A stretch of 64,000 bases of DNA from Aedes albopictus. Its lineage: Eukaryota > Arthropoda > Insecta > Diptera > Culicidae. Within the stretch, counting starts at the first letter, position 1, and every line of letters starts with the position of its first letter. Where the stretch lies: contig NC_085137.1 of assembly GCF_035046485.1 (NCBI RefSeq), forward strand, positions 134,854,703 through 134,918,702. The letters run 5' to 3'. This document shows, in pieces, positions 45,938 through 57,539 of this stretch. The notes beneath the pieces are model-generated. The model saw only the letters and a list, made by a program, of their open reading frames with translations, was not told the origin of the DNA and searched no databases. Position numbers and translations under genes: made by a program.

Positions 45938-47405
45938 CAGGAATCTCTCCAGAACTTTCACAAGGAATATCTCCAGAGCTTCCACCAGGAATCTCTGCAG
46001 AGCTTCCACCAGGAATCTCTCCAGAGCTCTCCAAAAATCTCTCCAGGGGTTTCTCCAGGAATATCTCCAGAGATTTTTCTAGGAATCTCTCCAGAGATTC
46101 GTCCAGGATCTCTCCAGAGATTTCTGGAGAAACCTCTCCATAGATTCCCCCGGGAATCTCTCCATAGATTCCCCCAGGAATCTCTCCAGAGATTTCTCCA
46201 GGAATCTCTCCAGAAATTTCTTCGGGAATATCTCCAGAGATTTCACCAGAAATCTCTCCAGAATTTTTTCCAGGAATCTCTCCAGAGATTTCTCCAGGAA
46301 TCTCTCCAGAGATTTCTCCAGGAATCTCTCCAGAGATTTTTCCAGGAATCTCTCCAGAGATTTCGCCAGGAATCTCTTCAGAGTTTTCTCCAGGAATTTC
46401 TTCAAGGTCTCCTCCAGGAATCTCCAGAGATTTCTCCAGAAATCTCTCCAGAAATTTTTCCAGGAATCTCTCCAGAGATTTCTCCAGGAATCTCTCCAGA
46501 GATTTCTCCAGGAATCTCTCCAGAGATTTCTCCAGGAATCTCTCCAGAGATTTCTCCAGGAATCTCTCCAGAGATTTCTCCAGGAATCTCTCCAGAGATT
46601 TCTCCAGGAATCTCTCCAGAGATTTCTCCAGGAATCTCTCCAGAGATTTCTCCAGGAATCTCTCCAGAGATTTCTCCAGGAATCTCTCCAGAGATTTCTC
46701 CAGGAATCTCTCCAGAGATTTCTCCAGGAATCTCTCCAGAGATTTCTCCAGGAATCTCTCCAGAGATTTCTCCAGGAATCTCTCCAGAGATTTCTCCAGG
46801 AATCTCTCCAGAGATTTTTCCAGGAATCTCTCCAGAGATTTCGCCAGGAATCTCTTCAGAGTTTCTCCAGGAATTTCTTCAAGGTCTCCTCCAGGAATCT
46901 CCCCAGAATTTTTTCAGGAATCTCTCCGGAGATTCTTCCAGGAACCTCTCCGGAAATTCCTCCAGGAATCTCTCCAAAAATTCCTTCGGGAATCTCTCCA
47001 GGAATCTGTCCGGAGAATCCTCCAGAAATCTCTCCGGAGAATACTCCAGAAATCTCCCCGGGGAATCCTCCATAAATCTCTTCGGAGAATCCTCCAGAAA
47101 TCTCTCCAGAGATTCCTCCAGGAATCTTTCCTGAGATTCCTCCAGGAATATCTCCGGAGATTCCTCCAGGAATATCTCCGGAGATTCCTCCAGGAATATT
47201 TCCAGAAATCCCTTTAGGAATCTTTCCTGGAATCTCTCTAAGGATCCATCCAGGAATCTCTCCAAGGACTCCTCCAGAAAATTTTCCAGGGATTTCTTCA
47301 ATAAGCTAGCTAGGAATTCCTTCAGGATTCTCTCCAGAAATTCCTCCAGGAATCTATCCAGGAATTTCTCCAGGAATCTCTCCAAGGATTCCACCAGAAA
47401 TCTCA
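45938..47405. repeat. 24-bp minisatellite, main array
   Basis: The unit GATTTCTCCAGGAATCTCTC plus CAGA repeats perfectly or nearly so from about 46,440 to 46,850, with diverged units at both sides. On the minus strand it reads as an 8-residue repeat (ERFLEKSL), giving artificial frames of 108 and 175 codons. Confidence 0.9.
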
Positions 47406-48259
47406 CCTGGAAATCAAGTTGGAAATAAAAGTTTAAATAAAGATACAGTCTTGCTACGGTTTTCCACTCGGGACAACATCTTGTCCAGTGGCCTTCCGAG
47501 CACCAGTAGGTTATACGCTTCTAAAACGCTTTAACCACCCATCCTTTTGCGCAAACGATAATTTATTCATGCTTCAAGAGGTACAACCATACCTCGGTCG
47601 GTAGCTATACTCGAAGAGACTGACCAAGAAGCAACGTTTGCCTGCCATCATATCTTGGCGTCCATCGTGCCTTCCCACGAGGGACAGAGAGAGAAAGGAA
47701 GGAATGGGAAGAATCGAACCTTGATGCAAAGCCAAATCGGAACGATTTTCCGCTTGCTTAGTTCGCTTAGCCGTGCCAATCACCAAGGGGTCGTCGGATG
47801 GCGCGGAAGAGAGTAGAACATCGGATGAGGCACAAGAGATATGAAGCCATTTATGTGCTACCTTCCTACGGCGGGAAAGGTGTAACGAACGGCACGCGGC
47901 TAGGGGACAATAAACGCGAAGTATTTTTTATTCTCCACTCCGAGGTATTGTGTGTTCGGACGGAAGGCCCATGAAGGAAGAGAACAAGCGTTTATGAAGA
48001 GTGTGGAACCATTTTTCCATCTAGGGAATAGTGATGAACGGTTTCTTCACATACAGACACACAGACTGGGCGGGTTGCTAATACCTTTCTTCGCTACTGG
48101 CTTGGTCGGTGGGTTGATGGGGCGGCTATCGATTCTGTGTCACCAGGCTAGTTGGGTAAATGCTAATCGAATCGGGTTTCCAACGAAGGGAGCTGGTTAC
48201 TCAGTGGACGAGAACAAGTGCGATTACTTTGTAGGTGAGTAGGTCAAACTGGGTAATTA
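47406..48259. other. Unique segment between two minisatellite arrays
   Basis: GC-richer, non-repetitive DNA. A plus-strand frame (47,952-48,242) ends near a GTAG|GTGAGT sequence that looks like a splice donor, but there is no supporting acceptor, start context or domain. It may be regulatory DNA of the minus-strand gene. Confidence 0.3.
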
Positions 48260-50970
48260 ACAGTGAATTCCTCCAGGAATTCCACCAGGATTTCCACCAA
48301 TTTCTCTAGGAATTCCTCCAAAAGTTCTTCTAGGAATTCCTCTGGAAATACCTCCAGGAATTCCTCCAAAAATTTCTCTGGAAAATCCTCCAAGAATTCC
48401 ATCCAGAAACTATACCAGGAATTCCTCCACAAGTTACACCAAGAATCCCTCCAGCAATTTCTCCAGGAATTCTTTCAGGAATTTTCTAGGAATTCCTCTG
48501 GAAATTCCTCCAGGATTTCCTCTGGAAACTCCTCTAGCAATTCCTACGGAAATTCCTTAAGAAATTCCTCCAGGAATTCCTCTGGAAGTTCCTCCAGGAA
48601 TTCCACTGGCAATTTCTCCAGGAATTTCTCTGGAAATTCCTCTGGAAATTGCTCCAGGAATACCTCTGGAAATTCCTCCAGGAATTCCTCTGGAAATTCC
48701 TCCAGGAATTCTTCTGGCACTTCCTCAAGGAATTTCTCTGGGAATTCCTTCAGGATTTCTTCTGGAAATTCCTCCAGGATTTCCTCTGGAAATTCCTCCG
48801 GATATTCCTCTCGAAACTCCTCCATCAATTCCTGTGGAAATTCCTCCAAGAATTCATCTGGAAATTCCTCCAGGAATCCCTCTGGAAATTCTTCCAAGAA
48901 TACCTCAGGAAAATCCTCTAGGAATACCTCTGGAAATTCCTCCCGGAATGCCTCTGGAAATTCCTCCAAGAATTCCTCTGGAAATTTCTCCAGGAATTCC
49001 TCTGGAAAATTCTCCAGGAATTCCTCTGGCAATTCCTCAAGGAAATTGTCTGAAAATTTCTCCAGGATTTCTTCAGGAAATTCCTCCAGGATTTCCTCTG
49101 GGAATTCCTCCGGATATTCCTCTCGCAACTCCTCCAAGAATTCCATTATAAATTCCTCCAGGAAATCTTCCGGAAATTCCTCCAGGAATTCCTCTGGAAA
49201 TTCCTCCCGGAATTCCTCTGGATATTCCTCCCAGGATTCCTCTGGAAATTCCTCCCGGAATTCCTCTGGAAATTCCTCTCGGTATTCCTCCGAAAATTCC
49301 GCCAGGAATTGCTCCGGAAATTCCGCCAGGAATTGCTACGGAAATTCCTCCAGGAATTCCTCCGGAAATTCATCCAGGAATTCCTCCGGAAATTCTTCCA
49401 GAAATTCCTCCGGAAATTCTTCCAGGAATTCCTTCGGAAATTCATCCAGGAATTCCTCCGGAAATTCCTCCAGGAATCCCTCCGGAAATTCCTCCAGGAA
49501 TTCCTCCGGAAATTCTTCCAGGAATTCCTCCGGAAATTCCTCCAGGAATTCCTCCGGAAATTCCTCCAGGAATTCCTCTGGAAATTCCTCCAGGAATTCC
49601 TTTAGAAATTCTTCCAGGAATTCCTCTGGGAATTCCTCTATAATCTATTCATCTGGAAATCCCTCCAGGAATTCCTCTGCAAACTAGTCCAGGAATTCTT
49701 CTGGAAATTCCTCCAAGAATTCCTCTGGAAACTCCTCCAGGAATTCCTCCTGAAAATTCTCCAGGAATTCTTCCAAGAATTCCTCTGGAAATTCATCCAC
49801 GAATTCCTCTGGAAATTCCTTTAGCATTTCCTCTAGAAATTCCTTTAGCATTTCCTCTAGAAATTCCTGCAGGAATTCCTCTGAAAATTCCTCCAGAAAT
49901 TCCTTTGGAAATTCCTAAAAGAATTCCTATGAAAATTCGTCTAGAAGTTCCTCTGGAAATTTCTCAAGAAATTCCTCTGGAAAATCCTCTGAAAATTCCT
50001 CCAGTAATTACTGTGAAAATTCCTCCAGGAATTTCTCTGGAAATTCTTCCAGGAATTTCTCTGGAAATTCCTCCAGGAATTCCTCTAGAAATTCTATCAG
50101 GATTTTCTCTGGAAATTCCTCCAAAAACTTCTCCAAGAATTCCTCTGGAAATTCCTGCAACAATTTCTCTGTAAATTCCTCCAGGAATTTCTCTGTGAAT
50201 TCCTCCAGGAATTCCTCTGGAAATTCCTCCAGGAAATCCTCTGGAAATTCTTCCAGAAATTCCTATGGATATTTCGCCAGGAATTCCTCTGGAAATTCCT
50301 CTGGAAATTCCTCCAGGAATTCCTCTGGAAATTCCTCCAGGAATTCCTCCAGCAATTCCTCTGGAAATTCTTCCAGGTATGCCTCTGGAAATTCCTCCAG
50401 TTATTACTCTGGAAATTTCGCCAGGAATTCCTCTGGAAGTTTCTCCAGCAATTTCTCTGGAAATTCTTCCAGATATTCCTCTGGAAATTTCTCCAGATAT
50501 TATTCTGGAAATTTCTCCAGGAATTCCTTTGGAAGTTTCTCCAGGAATTCCTCAGGAAATTCTTCCAGGAATTTATCTGAAATTTCTCCAGGAATTCATC
50601 TGAAATTTCTCCAGGAATTCTTCCAGGAATTCCTCTGGGAAATTCTCCAGCAATTCCTCTGAAAATTCTTCCAGGTATTCCTCTGGAAATTCTTCTAGGT
50701 ATTACTCTGGAAATTCCTCTGGAAATTCCTCAAGGAATTCCTCCACGAATTCCTCTGAGAATTCCCCAAGGAATTCCTATGGAAATTCCTCCAGAACTGC
50801 TCTGGGAACTCAGAACTGCTTCAGGAACTTCTCTGAAAATCCTCAAGGAATTCCTCCGGGAATTCCTCAAAGAACTCTTCTGTAAATTCCTCAAGAAATT
50901 CCTTTGAAATTCCTCCAGGAATTCCTCCAAAACTTTTCTTGGAACTCCTCTGGGAATTCCTCAATAAATA
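48260..50970. repeat. 2.7-kb 24-bp minisatellite (NSSRNSSG array)
   Basis: The unit is GGAAATTCCTCCAGGAATTC plus CTCT with a 12-bp sub-period. Both strands are open for long stretches, giving a 474-codon Asn/Ser/Gly/Arg repeat frame (48,263-49,687) and a 200-codon Glu/Phe/Pro frame opposite. Substitutions fall without respect to codon position and every frame is semi-open, so I read it as satellite DNA, not protein. Confidence 0.9.
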
Positions 50971-51813
50971 CCACAAAAAAAGACTTATTTTACCCAGATA
51001 TATGTCAGGAAGTGCTCGAAAACTGACTCTGCTACCAATCTGTGCAAATCAGGCATAAAGCATAGTCTAACTAAATTTTCATCATTATTGATGTGCTTAT
51101 GATTGCCACGCATCATCCCATGGGTTCCATCGAACCGAAAACCCCCAAACGACTTCACCACATCGACCGACACGTTGTCTCTCAATTGCCCGAATCGACA
51201 TTTGTGTAGGACTAACATGTAGGAGGTATTTGGTACCTACTTCTGAAAACTCAATGCAATGAATGGTGAGATCCAACCAAGCGGACCTTTCGATTCATCG
51301 CAGAAAAAAACATGAACATGTCCCCAACAAATGTCACTTTCAAAAAGCCAATCAAATCATAAATTTCCAAGCCCCACGTTTCGCCCGTCCTGTACCTGAT
51401 CACAGGTTTCTTCCTTCGAACGACTCAGGTTTGGATTTTGGCATGAATTTAGCTCTCTATATGCCAAACGCTTAACGCTTTGGAGCTTGTGGCGTTTGGC
51501 GAAACACAACTGCACCATTTTGTACCATCAAACAGTGGCACATTGATTAATCTGAGTTTTTGTCTGGAGAAGTTAAACTTATTGAATTTTATTTCGTTGG
51601 CGCATTTTTTTTTTTCTACAGGAATATCCCAAAAGAAAAAAATTAAGACCAAATAGCTTTGAGAAAGTACTTACAACTGTCATAAAACCAAACATCTTAT
51701 CAGTTCAAAGATGGTTTTTAAAACCATTTTAAAACTAAATAGACTGATTTTGAGAAGAACCAATCGCGGGCTAAAAATTTTCTTAATAAAACTGATAATA
51801 ATAGCTAAAAAAT
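50971..51813. other. Unique intronic sequence
   Basis: No repeats or supported exons; short frames only. Confidence 0.3.
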
Positions 51814-51956
51814 GTGAAGCGAACCTGGTGTAATAGTTAAATCGCGTGACTATCATGCCGAGGACCACGAATCCGAATCCCGACAAACTCTTGAAACGTA
51901 TGTTTATCATTCGTGGGATTCAAGATAGACTAACTCCGGGCTGAAAATCTCGGTAA
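51814..51956 (+). mobile_element. Second-family SINE, copy 2, interrupted by a foldback
   Basis: GCGAACCTGGTGTAATAGTT and CGTGACTATCATGCCGAGGA match the SINE at 34,620. The match ends at ...AAATCTCGGTAA, where the element at 51,957 is inserted; a degraded A-rich tail resumes after 52,315. Confidence 0.65.
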
Positions 51957-52315
51957 TTAAGGCGAAACTGGAAGGATTTCCTCATTTTTATGGTTTTTGA
52001 TTTTTTATAAAATAACGAAGCAATATTTTTTAAAATCGGTTTTCGTGCACATGTAGAGTATGGATCAAGGTATCTTCTGAATTTTTTTGTGGTGGAAAAT
52101 GTTTTCCATTTTTTCAGAAACCATTTTTTTTTGTGTTATTTTGTTCAAAAATGGTTTCTGCAAAAACGAAAAACATTTTCCACCACAAAAAAATCAGAAG
52201 ATATTTTGATCCATACTCTACATGTGCACGAAAATCGATTTTGAAAATATTGCTTCGTTATTTTATAAAAAATCAAAAACCAAAAAGTGAGGAAATGGAT
52301 CCAGTTTCGCCTTAA
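51957..52315. mobile_element. 359-bp foldback, family E (TTAAGGCGAAACTGGA ends)
   Basis: TTAAGGCGAAACTGGAAGGA on the left mirrors ATCCAGTTTCGCCTTAA on the right, and arms of about 165 bp are complementary around a T-rich centre. It is inserted at TTAA within a SINE. A single-arm copy lies at 18,059. Confidence 0.8.
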
Positions 52316-52567
52316 GATAAAATAACAGCAAAAAGGAGGAATTTGGTCTTAAAAGTACTGTTTCTAAGATTAGCGAAGGGCAAATAGTCGTTGCAACTGT
52401 TCCTTCAAAAAAAAAACGTAGCTCGGAAGAATTGAAATTAAAAGGATAACGAAAAAATTAAAAAAAAAAACCAGTTCAACGTCACCCCGTTTCACGGTAC
52501 CTAAGCGACACACACACGGGACGGAGATAATATTTGCAATTCCGATTTCAAACTGAATCAAACTTAC

Positions 52568-52762
52568 GCAATGTGGCCGCCGCTCGGAGGCTTGCTCGTT
52601 GATGTTGCGTCTGTTGCTGATGCTGGTTGTTGGTGTTGTTGTTACTAGTGGTGACTGTAACAGTAGCCGTGCCATTGCCATTGCTACCAACGGTTTTCGA
52701 CGGTGGACCCAAATCGCTGGATGACGAGTTGATTGTGCGCACATCTCGTTTCTTGGCTGGTC
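52568..52762 (-). CDS. Internal coding exon of the large minus-strand gene
   Basis: A T-rich tract and TGCAG precede the exon and TTGC|GTAAGT follows it. The 195 nt begin with two bases completing a codon, then PAKKRDVRTINSSSSDLGPP..., a Thr/Val/Asn/Gln-rich stretch (TTSNNNTNNQHQQQTQHQ) and RASLRAAATL, ending with one base. It is phase 1 in and phase 1 out, so it joins in frame to the 42.7-kb exon over a 9.8-kb intron. Content suggests a disordered, regulatory N-terminal region; RASLR resembles a basophilic-kinase site. GC content exceeds the flanks. The upstream exon lies beyond 52.8 kb and was not found. Identity unknown. Confidence 0.8.
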
Positions 52763-52769
52763 CTGCAAA

Positions 52770-53996
52770 AAAAAATGAAGAAGAGAAGAGAAACGTTAAA
52801 AGCGGGTTGACGACGATATGATAATCGGAGGATTTCGGAATTCAAGGATGAGGATATGAGGTAAAATGTATTTCAGCTGGAGGCAGCTGCAGTAGTAGCC
52901 GACAAAAGCAATTGAACTGTCGTCGGCGCGGTGATTTATAAGTCAATAAGAGAGGTTGCTTCAGGGTGAAGGAAACAGAGAAATTGATCATTGTCGGTTT
53001 TATTCGTTTGGTGGTTTGGTGCAAACAAACCGTCGTTTTCGTAGGGTTTTTATGTAATTTCCGTCTATGTAAGTACCGACCAATAATAATCGAATTTATT
53101 CTTGCTCCTCGCCTTACGCCTTATGACCAATTTTTATCAACTACTAATTACTTACTAATTTACTTTCAAATTATGTAAAAAATATTGTTAAAGAACTACA
53201 ATTTCCTTTAAATAATAAGATTGAATAATTGTCCCTCGAATTTTATTTCCGTCTAGTCAACGTCTATTTTGGGCACAACTTGAATTTCATTCCCGGTCAA
53301 GTGTCACAGAGCTTTTGTGGGGTGTGAATTGAAGGTTGGTTCAACAAGTGAATCTGGCATGTGAAAATTAAACGATGATAAAGAACACTTCGGTTAGCTG
53401 CTGCTTTGGTGCGGTTGCCTTCGGCATACGCCAAAGTAAGAAAAAATGTGAAATCGTAAGTTGTATGAAATTAATATCTAAACTTTACGTAGTGTATTGG
53501 TTCCCTTATTAAGCATGTGGCTCCCATTTTCATCCTACGAAAAACAAAGGATTTAAGCACTGTTTGTTTTGTTTCTCATTTTTGTATTTTTTGTTGGAAG
53601 TGAGCACGCATGAAAACAAAAAGAACGGAATCAATCGGTGCCGTAATCGCTTGTTTTCGAATAGGATGAATATGGGAGCGAGAGATTACTAATGGCACAC
53701 GTACCCTAATTATTCGATTTCCACTGCTATAGGGGCTGGTTATTGATAGTCTACATCTTTTTGCTTCCTTCGGATGAGCCATTGGCAAAGGTATCTGTAA
53801 TTATCGGCTTACTTCGTCGTATATGACGGAAATTAGCGCATATGACGAAGGAGTTTTCTACTCTATTTCGTTCAAATTAACCCGACGCATATATGGTGCC
53901 ACATCTCATTTAGCAGAAGACGACACCTTTTTCGCAATCATCATTCAACGACGGAAATAGCACAACGACGGTGCCCCGTATTTGAACTTCAATTTA
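52770..53996. other. Intron sequence, no further exon found
   Basis: Mixed composition. A segment near 53,545-53,700 (AACAAAGGATTTAAGCAC...) resembles 9,365-9,510, indicating a dispersed repeat. No splice-supported exon. Confidence 0.35.
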
Positions 53997-54007
53997 CACC
54001 CCAGCAA

Positions 54008-54767
54008 ATACACTGATAAAATACTTTCGTAAAAGCTCAACGAATATGCTTCGTAAAACCAGTTTTCGTAAATTGAAAGCAATTTGCGTAAAATGTACGG
54101 TCCATTCGTACCACCACGCTGAAACAGTACAAATGGAGTTGTATCATGTACGAAATCACGAATCCGACAGATGCTAAGCTTGCTCATTCGTAGATTTTAG
54201 CTCCCGCTTTGTAGAATGAAACAAAATAAACAAATGTCAAGCGTTTTTTACTAACTATGCGTAAAAAGAAAATTTCGCTTCGTAGAATGCAACAAAGTTT
54301 TGCAATCATCACTGATGTTTGAGTGGAGCGCAGAGACAACAAAACAACCTGTTTTCATGTGCATATGACGGTGCGTGTGCGAGAAGAGGAAAGGAAGCAT
54401 GCTCTCAGTTGAAAGTAAAAGTTATTTATAAATTGAATCAGAGTAGAAAGCGTTCTGGTTGTTTCCGCACGGTTTCAACAAGCGCCTACAGATGGATGAC
54501 TAGCACTAGTAGGTATCAATCGGAAGATGCGTGTTCAGAGCCTGTGAAAACCAAGCTGATATAAGCGTGCTATTTTTTTTTCAACATGACTTATGTCGGT
54601 CCGACAAAAAAGAGACAGAAAAACACTGCGTTATTGTGTCGGAGTATTTTTTTTACAAAACGAACTCAGGCACACTACGAATCTTTTCGTTGCAGAAAAC
54701 AACGAATGGCATTCGTAAACCGGACGAGCAATTTCGTACAATGCAACAAAATATTTTTTCAGTGTAT
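54008..54767. mobile_element. 760-bp DNA transposon with 11-bp target duplication
   Basis: CACCCCAGCAA occurs at 53,997-54,007 and 54,768-54,778, flanking ends ATACACTGATAAAATA and, inverted, ATACACTGAAAAAATA. TTCGTAAA-type words recur near both ends in opposite orientation. A 9-11-bp duplication is typical of Mutator-like elements. The enclosed frames are not transposase-like. Confidence 0.65.
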
Positions 54768-54799
54768 CACCCCAGCAAAACACCGTAATAACCTGCTGC

Positions 54800-56015
54800 C
54801 ATGAATCTCCTCTAAGTGAGTGCGCAATCCCCACAATCCAGCCAACATTCCAAACGATTCGAAACTGGTTCCCAACCGCGCGCGGTTGAGCTGTTTACCA
54901 ACTAAGTATGTACACTCCATGAACCCGAGCGCTGAAGAGAAGTCAAAACGATTGAATTAAAACAATAAACAGTGCTGCTGCTGTTGGTTGCGGACAAGTA
55001 CAAGTACCCGGTGCTCATTGCACATACTGTACTACTTGCTTCCCGCGCGGAAATCGGAGGGTAAACTTGCGATTACCACCGCGCGGTAGCTAGCTACCAC
55101 TACCAGCTCGGATGCGAAGATCTTGAACTTGAGGCGTGCTGGCTTGCGATGTGGGCTGCTTGCAGTTACGTACGCGGTAGAATCTAGACATGAAGTCATA
55201 ATAAATTGAGACTTGGGGTGTTACGAGGTTTACAGTTTATTTATGTCATTCTTTACGTTGTATAAAGGGGGTGAATGTGTTTGATTAGCTTTCATATGTG
55301 CTAAACTAATCTCTGAACAGCTTAGTTCAGAAAAACAACAATTCAAAGGCTGAAAACTTTGAACTAAATTAATAAAACATTTAGAAATAAATTGCCATTA
55401 TATGGAAAACAAACGGAGGTTGAATCTCAATTTTATTTTCATCAACCTGCCTCAAACTTACAGAAACTCTACGACTAGAATGCTAGAAGAACTGCAATAC
55501 CCACGCATTCCATCGCGTAATTCTTTGCGCTGAAATTGCTCACTCAATCAGCCCACTTTCCACTCACTACTATCAACGTAGGTACAAACCATCCATTCAG
55601 TAATCTACTTTAATCTAATTTTAATCCCATAAAAATGTCCGCCTCTTTTCGAAGACCCCTTTCCGAAGAGACTGAACGGCGTCTTTTGAATGCAGTTCCC
55701 GTTCGAGTGACATTCAACCACTACTGTGTGTGCACTTATCTGCTGAATGCATACATACGATACACGATAGATTAAGCCTCCTTTAGTCGGCCTTGCTAAG
55801 CAGCTGCGAGAGCTTCCAGTACTATAATGCCATCACCGACCGGCGCGACCGGAGTGCAGCACATATTCTTCTCATATCATCATCATACACATCTGCATTT
55901 TGCTGATCCACTTTCTTTCCAGCAGATCAAAAAGATGTGGAAGTTCGCTACGGGTTAACATTCCTCGGCGGGGATTTGCCGAGAAAGAATCTGCATCTAC
56001 GTATACATATTTTGA
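54800..56015. promoter_or_regulatory. Unique island, partly GC-rich
   Basis: Non-repetitive DNA with CpG-bearing segments (for example CAACCGCGCGCGGTTGAGC near 54,874 and CTTCCCGCGCGGAAATCGG near 55,040, both palindromic). It could hold an upstream exon or regulatory DNA of the minus-strand gene; no splice-supported exon was found. Confidence 0.3.
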
Positions 56016-56019
56016 TATT

Positions 56020-56195
56020 TCATTTTCATTTTGTAGCAGTTGGTGGGGCAATAAGAGCGCAAGTCAATCCAATGCCGAAGATCAAGGAGGGGTAATGGCC
56101 GTAATAGTCCGTGTGGACCACATGAACACCATCGGAAGGGTAATGGTATAGGTTGGGGAAAGGGGCTGGACTAGACTCGAGACACAATAATGCAA
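56020..56195 (+). repeat. Dispersed ~165-bp repeat, copy 2
   Basis: Same sequence as 22,165-22,345, same orientation, with few differences (for example GTCCGTGTGGACC against GTCCGTGCGGACC). Confidence 0.7.
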
Positions 56196-56390
56196 ATTTG
56201 CATTTTGCGTATTTATACGATAGAAAGTGTGAAATTGGTTTCTGCAGTAAGGTTCATGTCGTATGTTAGGTCCTTGTCAATTTGTCAGTTACAGCATCCG
56301 CTCGATAACTGACTGCTGCTTGACTGGACTGATTTTTAACTGAGCGCTCGGTAACTGGGCTGAAGTCCAGTTAAAAAGCAGCTGTATATA

Positions 56391-57516
56391 CAGGGGATGG
56401 CCAAAATGTTTGGGATAGGCAACTTTTTTTCTCCCACAAAAAAATTCAACATGCTGCAACTTTCCATAGAGTGCATCAAAAAATCTCAAATTTTGACTGT
56501 TTGTCAACCTGTTATATGTGCATCTTTGGTACAAATTTGGGCTCGATTGAAGAATTTTTCGCGAAGTAAGAACCGTTCAGGTAAAACACTATCATTGAGA
56601 CAACTCATTTTTGAGCTGTCATATCTCGGAAACAAGTGAACCAAATTGAATGATTTTTTAAGGACAAGGTATTTGGAGTACATTGCTCAAAATTTCTAGA
56701 GCACCGTTTTTTAGAACCGTTGAACGGATTTGGATTAAAATGCATCACGCTGTTGGCAACCACTGAACAATTAGCGTGATGCATTTTCATCCGAATCCGT
56801 TCAACGGTTCTAAAAAACGGTGCTCTAGAAATTTTGAGCTATGTACTCCGAATACCTTGTCCTTAACGTTCAGCAACAATATATTGATACTTAATACGAC
56901 GTTATAAAATGTAATATTTTCTCACGGCGAATTAAGTTATACCGGGTTGAAATTTTTAATCATATAGAGGAAAATAAGTCAAATTTACAATACCACACAA
57001 AAATTACTAAATGTGTTCTTCCTTAAATCTAAATAGACTCTAATATATCTGATTAGAGATGACTTGAGAACAGAAGTGGAAAATCTTTGGATATCAACAC
57101 TAATATTTATTGACATTGATGTAAAAAGAATACATTTTTTCGAGAAAAATCCAAAAAGTGTCAATCTATGATAATTTTTTTCAACGTTTAATAAGTATCT
57201 ATGTTTTAACAGTTTGTGAAGCATTTACATATTGTTAGTGTACGTTCAAGATGTCATTAAATTCGGTTCACTGGTTTCCAAGATATGACAGCTCAAAAAT
57301 GAGTTGTCTGAAAAATAGTGTCTTACCTGAACGGTTCTAACTTTGTGAAATATTAATCAATCGAGCCCAAATTTGTACCAATGATGCACATATAACAGGT
57401 TGATAAGCAGTCAAAATTTGAGATTTTTTGCTGCACTATATGAAAAGTTACAGCATGTTGAATTTTTTTGTGGGAGAAAAAAAGTTGCCTATCTCAAACA
57501 TTTTGGCCATCCCCTG
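56391..57516. mobile_element. 1.1-kb foldback with TA target site (CAGGGGATGGCC ends)
   Basis: TA|CAGGGGATGGCCAAAATG on the left mirrors CATTTTGGCCATCCCCTG|TA on the right. Arms of roughly 360 bp are near-complementary up to a centre at about 56,760. The right arm is interrupted at 56,867-57,253. TA duplication and CAGGGGATGGCC ends fit Tc1/mariner-type non-autonomous elements. Confidence 0.85.
56873..57248. mobile_element. Insertion nested in the right arm of the foldback
   Basis: The right arm breaks off at TTGTCCTTAA and resumes at TCATTAAATTCGG, with about 385 bp of unrelated AT-rich sequence between. ACGTTCA occurs at both junctions (56,866 and 57,242), a possible 7-bp target duplication. 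Family unknown. Confidence 0.55.
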
Positions 57517-57539
57517 TATATAACTGTCACAATTTTGAA

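Noticed and set aside
45938..47405. CRISPR-like appearance of short regular repeats
   Set aside because: No unique spacers, 24-bp head-to-tail units, and a eukaryotic context.
46879..47406. 175-codon ERFLEESL coiled-coil-like protein on the minus strand
   Set aside because: Direct translation of the CTCTCCAGAGATT minisatellite; same objection.
47952..48242. Plus-strand first exon ending at GTAG|GTGAGT
   Set aside because: A donor-like site alone; no initiator, Kozak context, recognisable sequence or downstream acceptor found.
48263..49687. 474-codon NSSRNSSG-repeat protein
   Set aside because: The 24-bp unit has no stop in most frames, both strands are open, unit changes ignore codon position, and there is no promoter or splice context. 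Satellite DNA.
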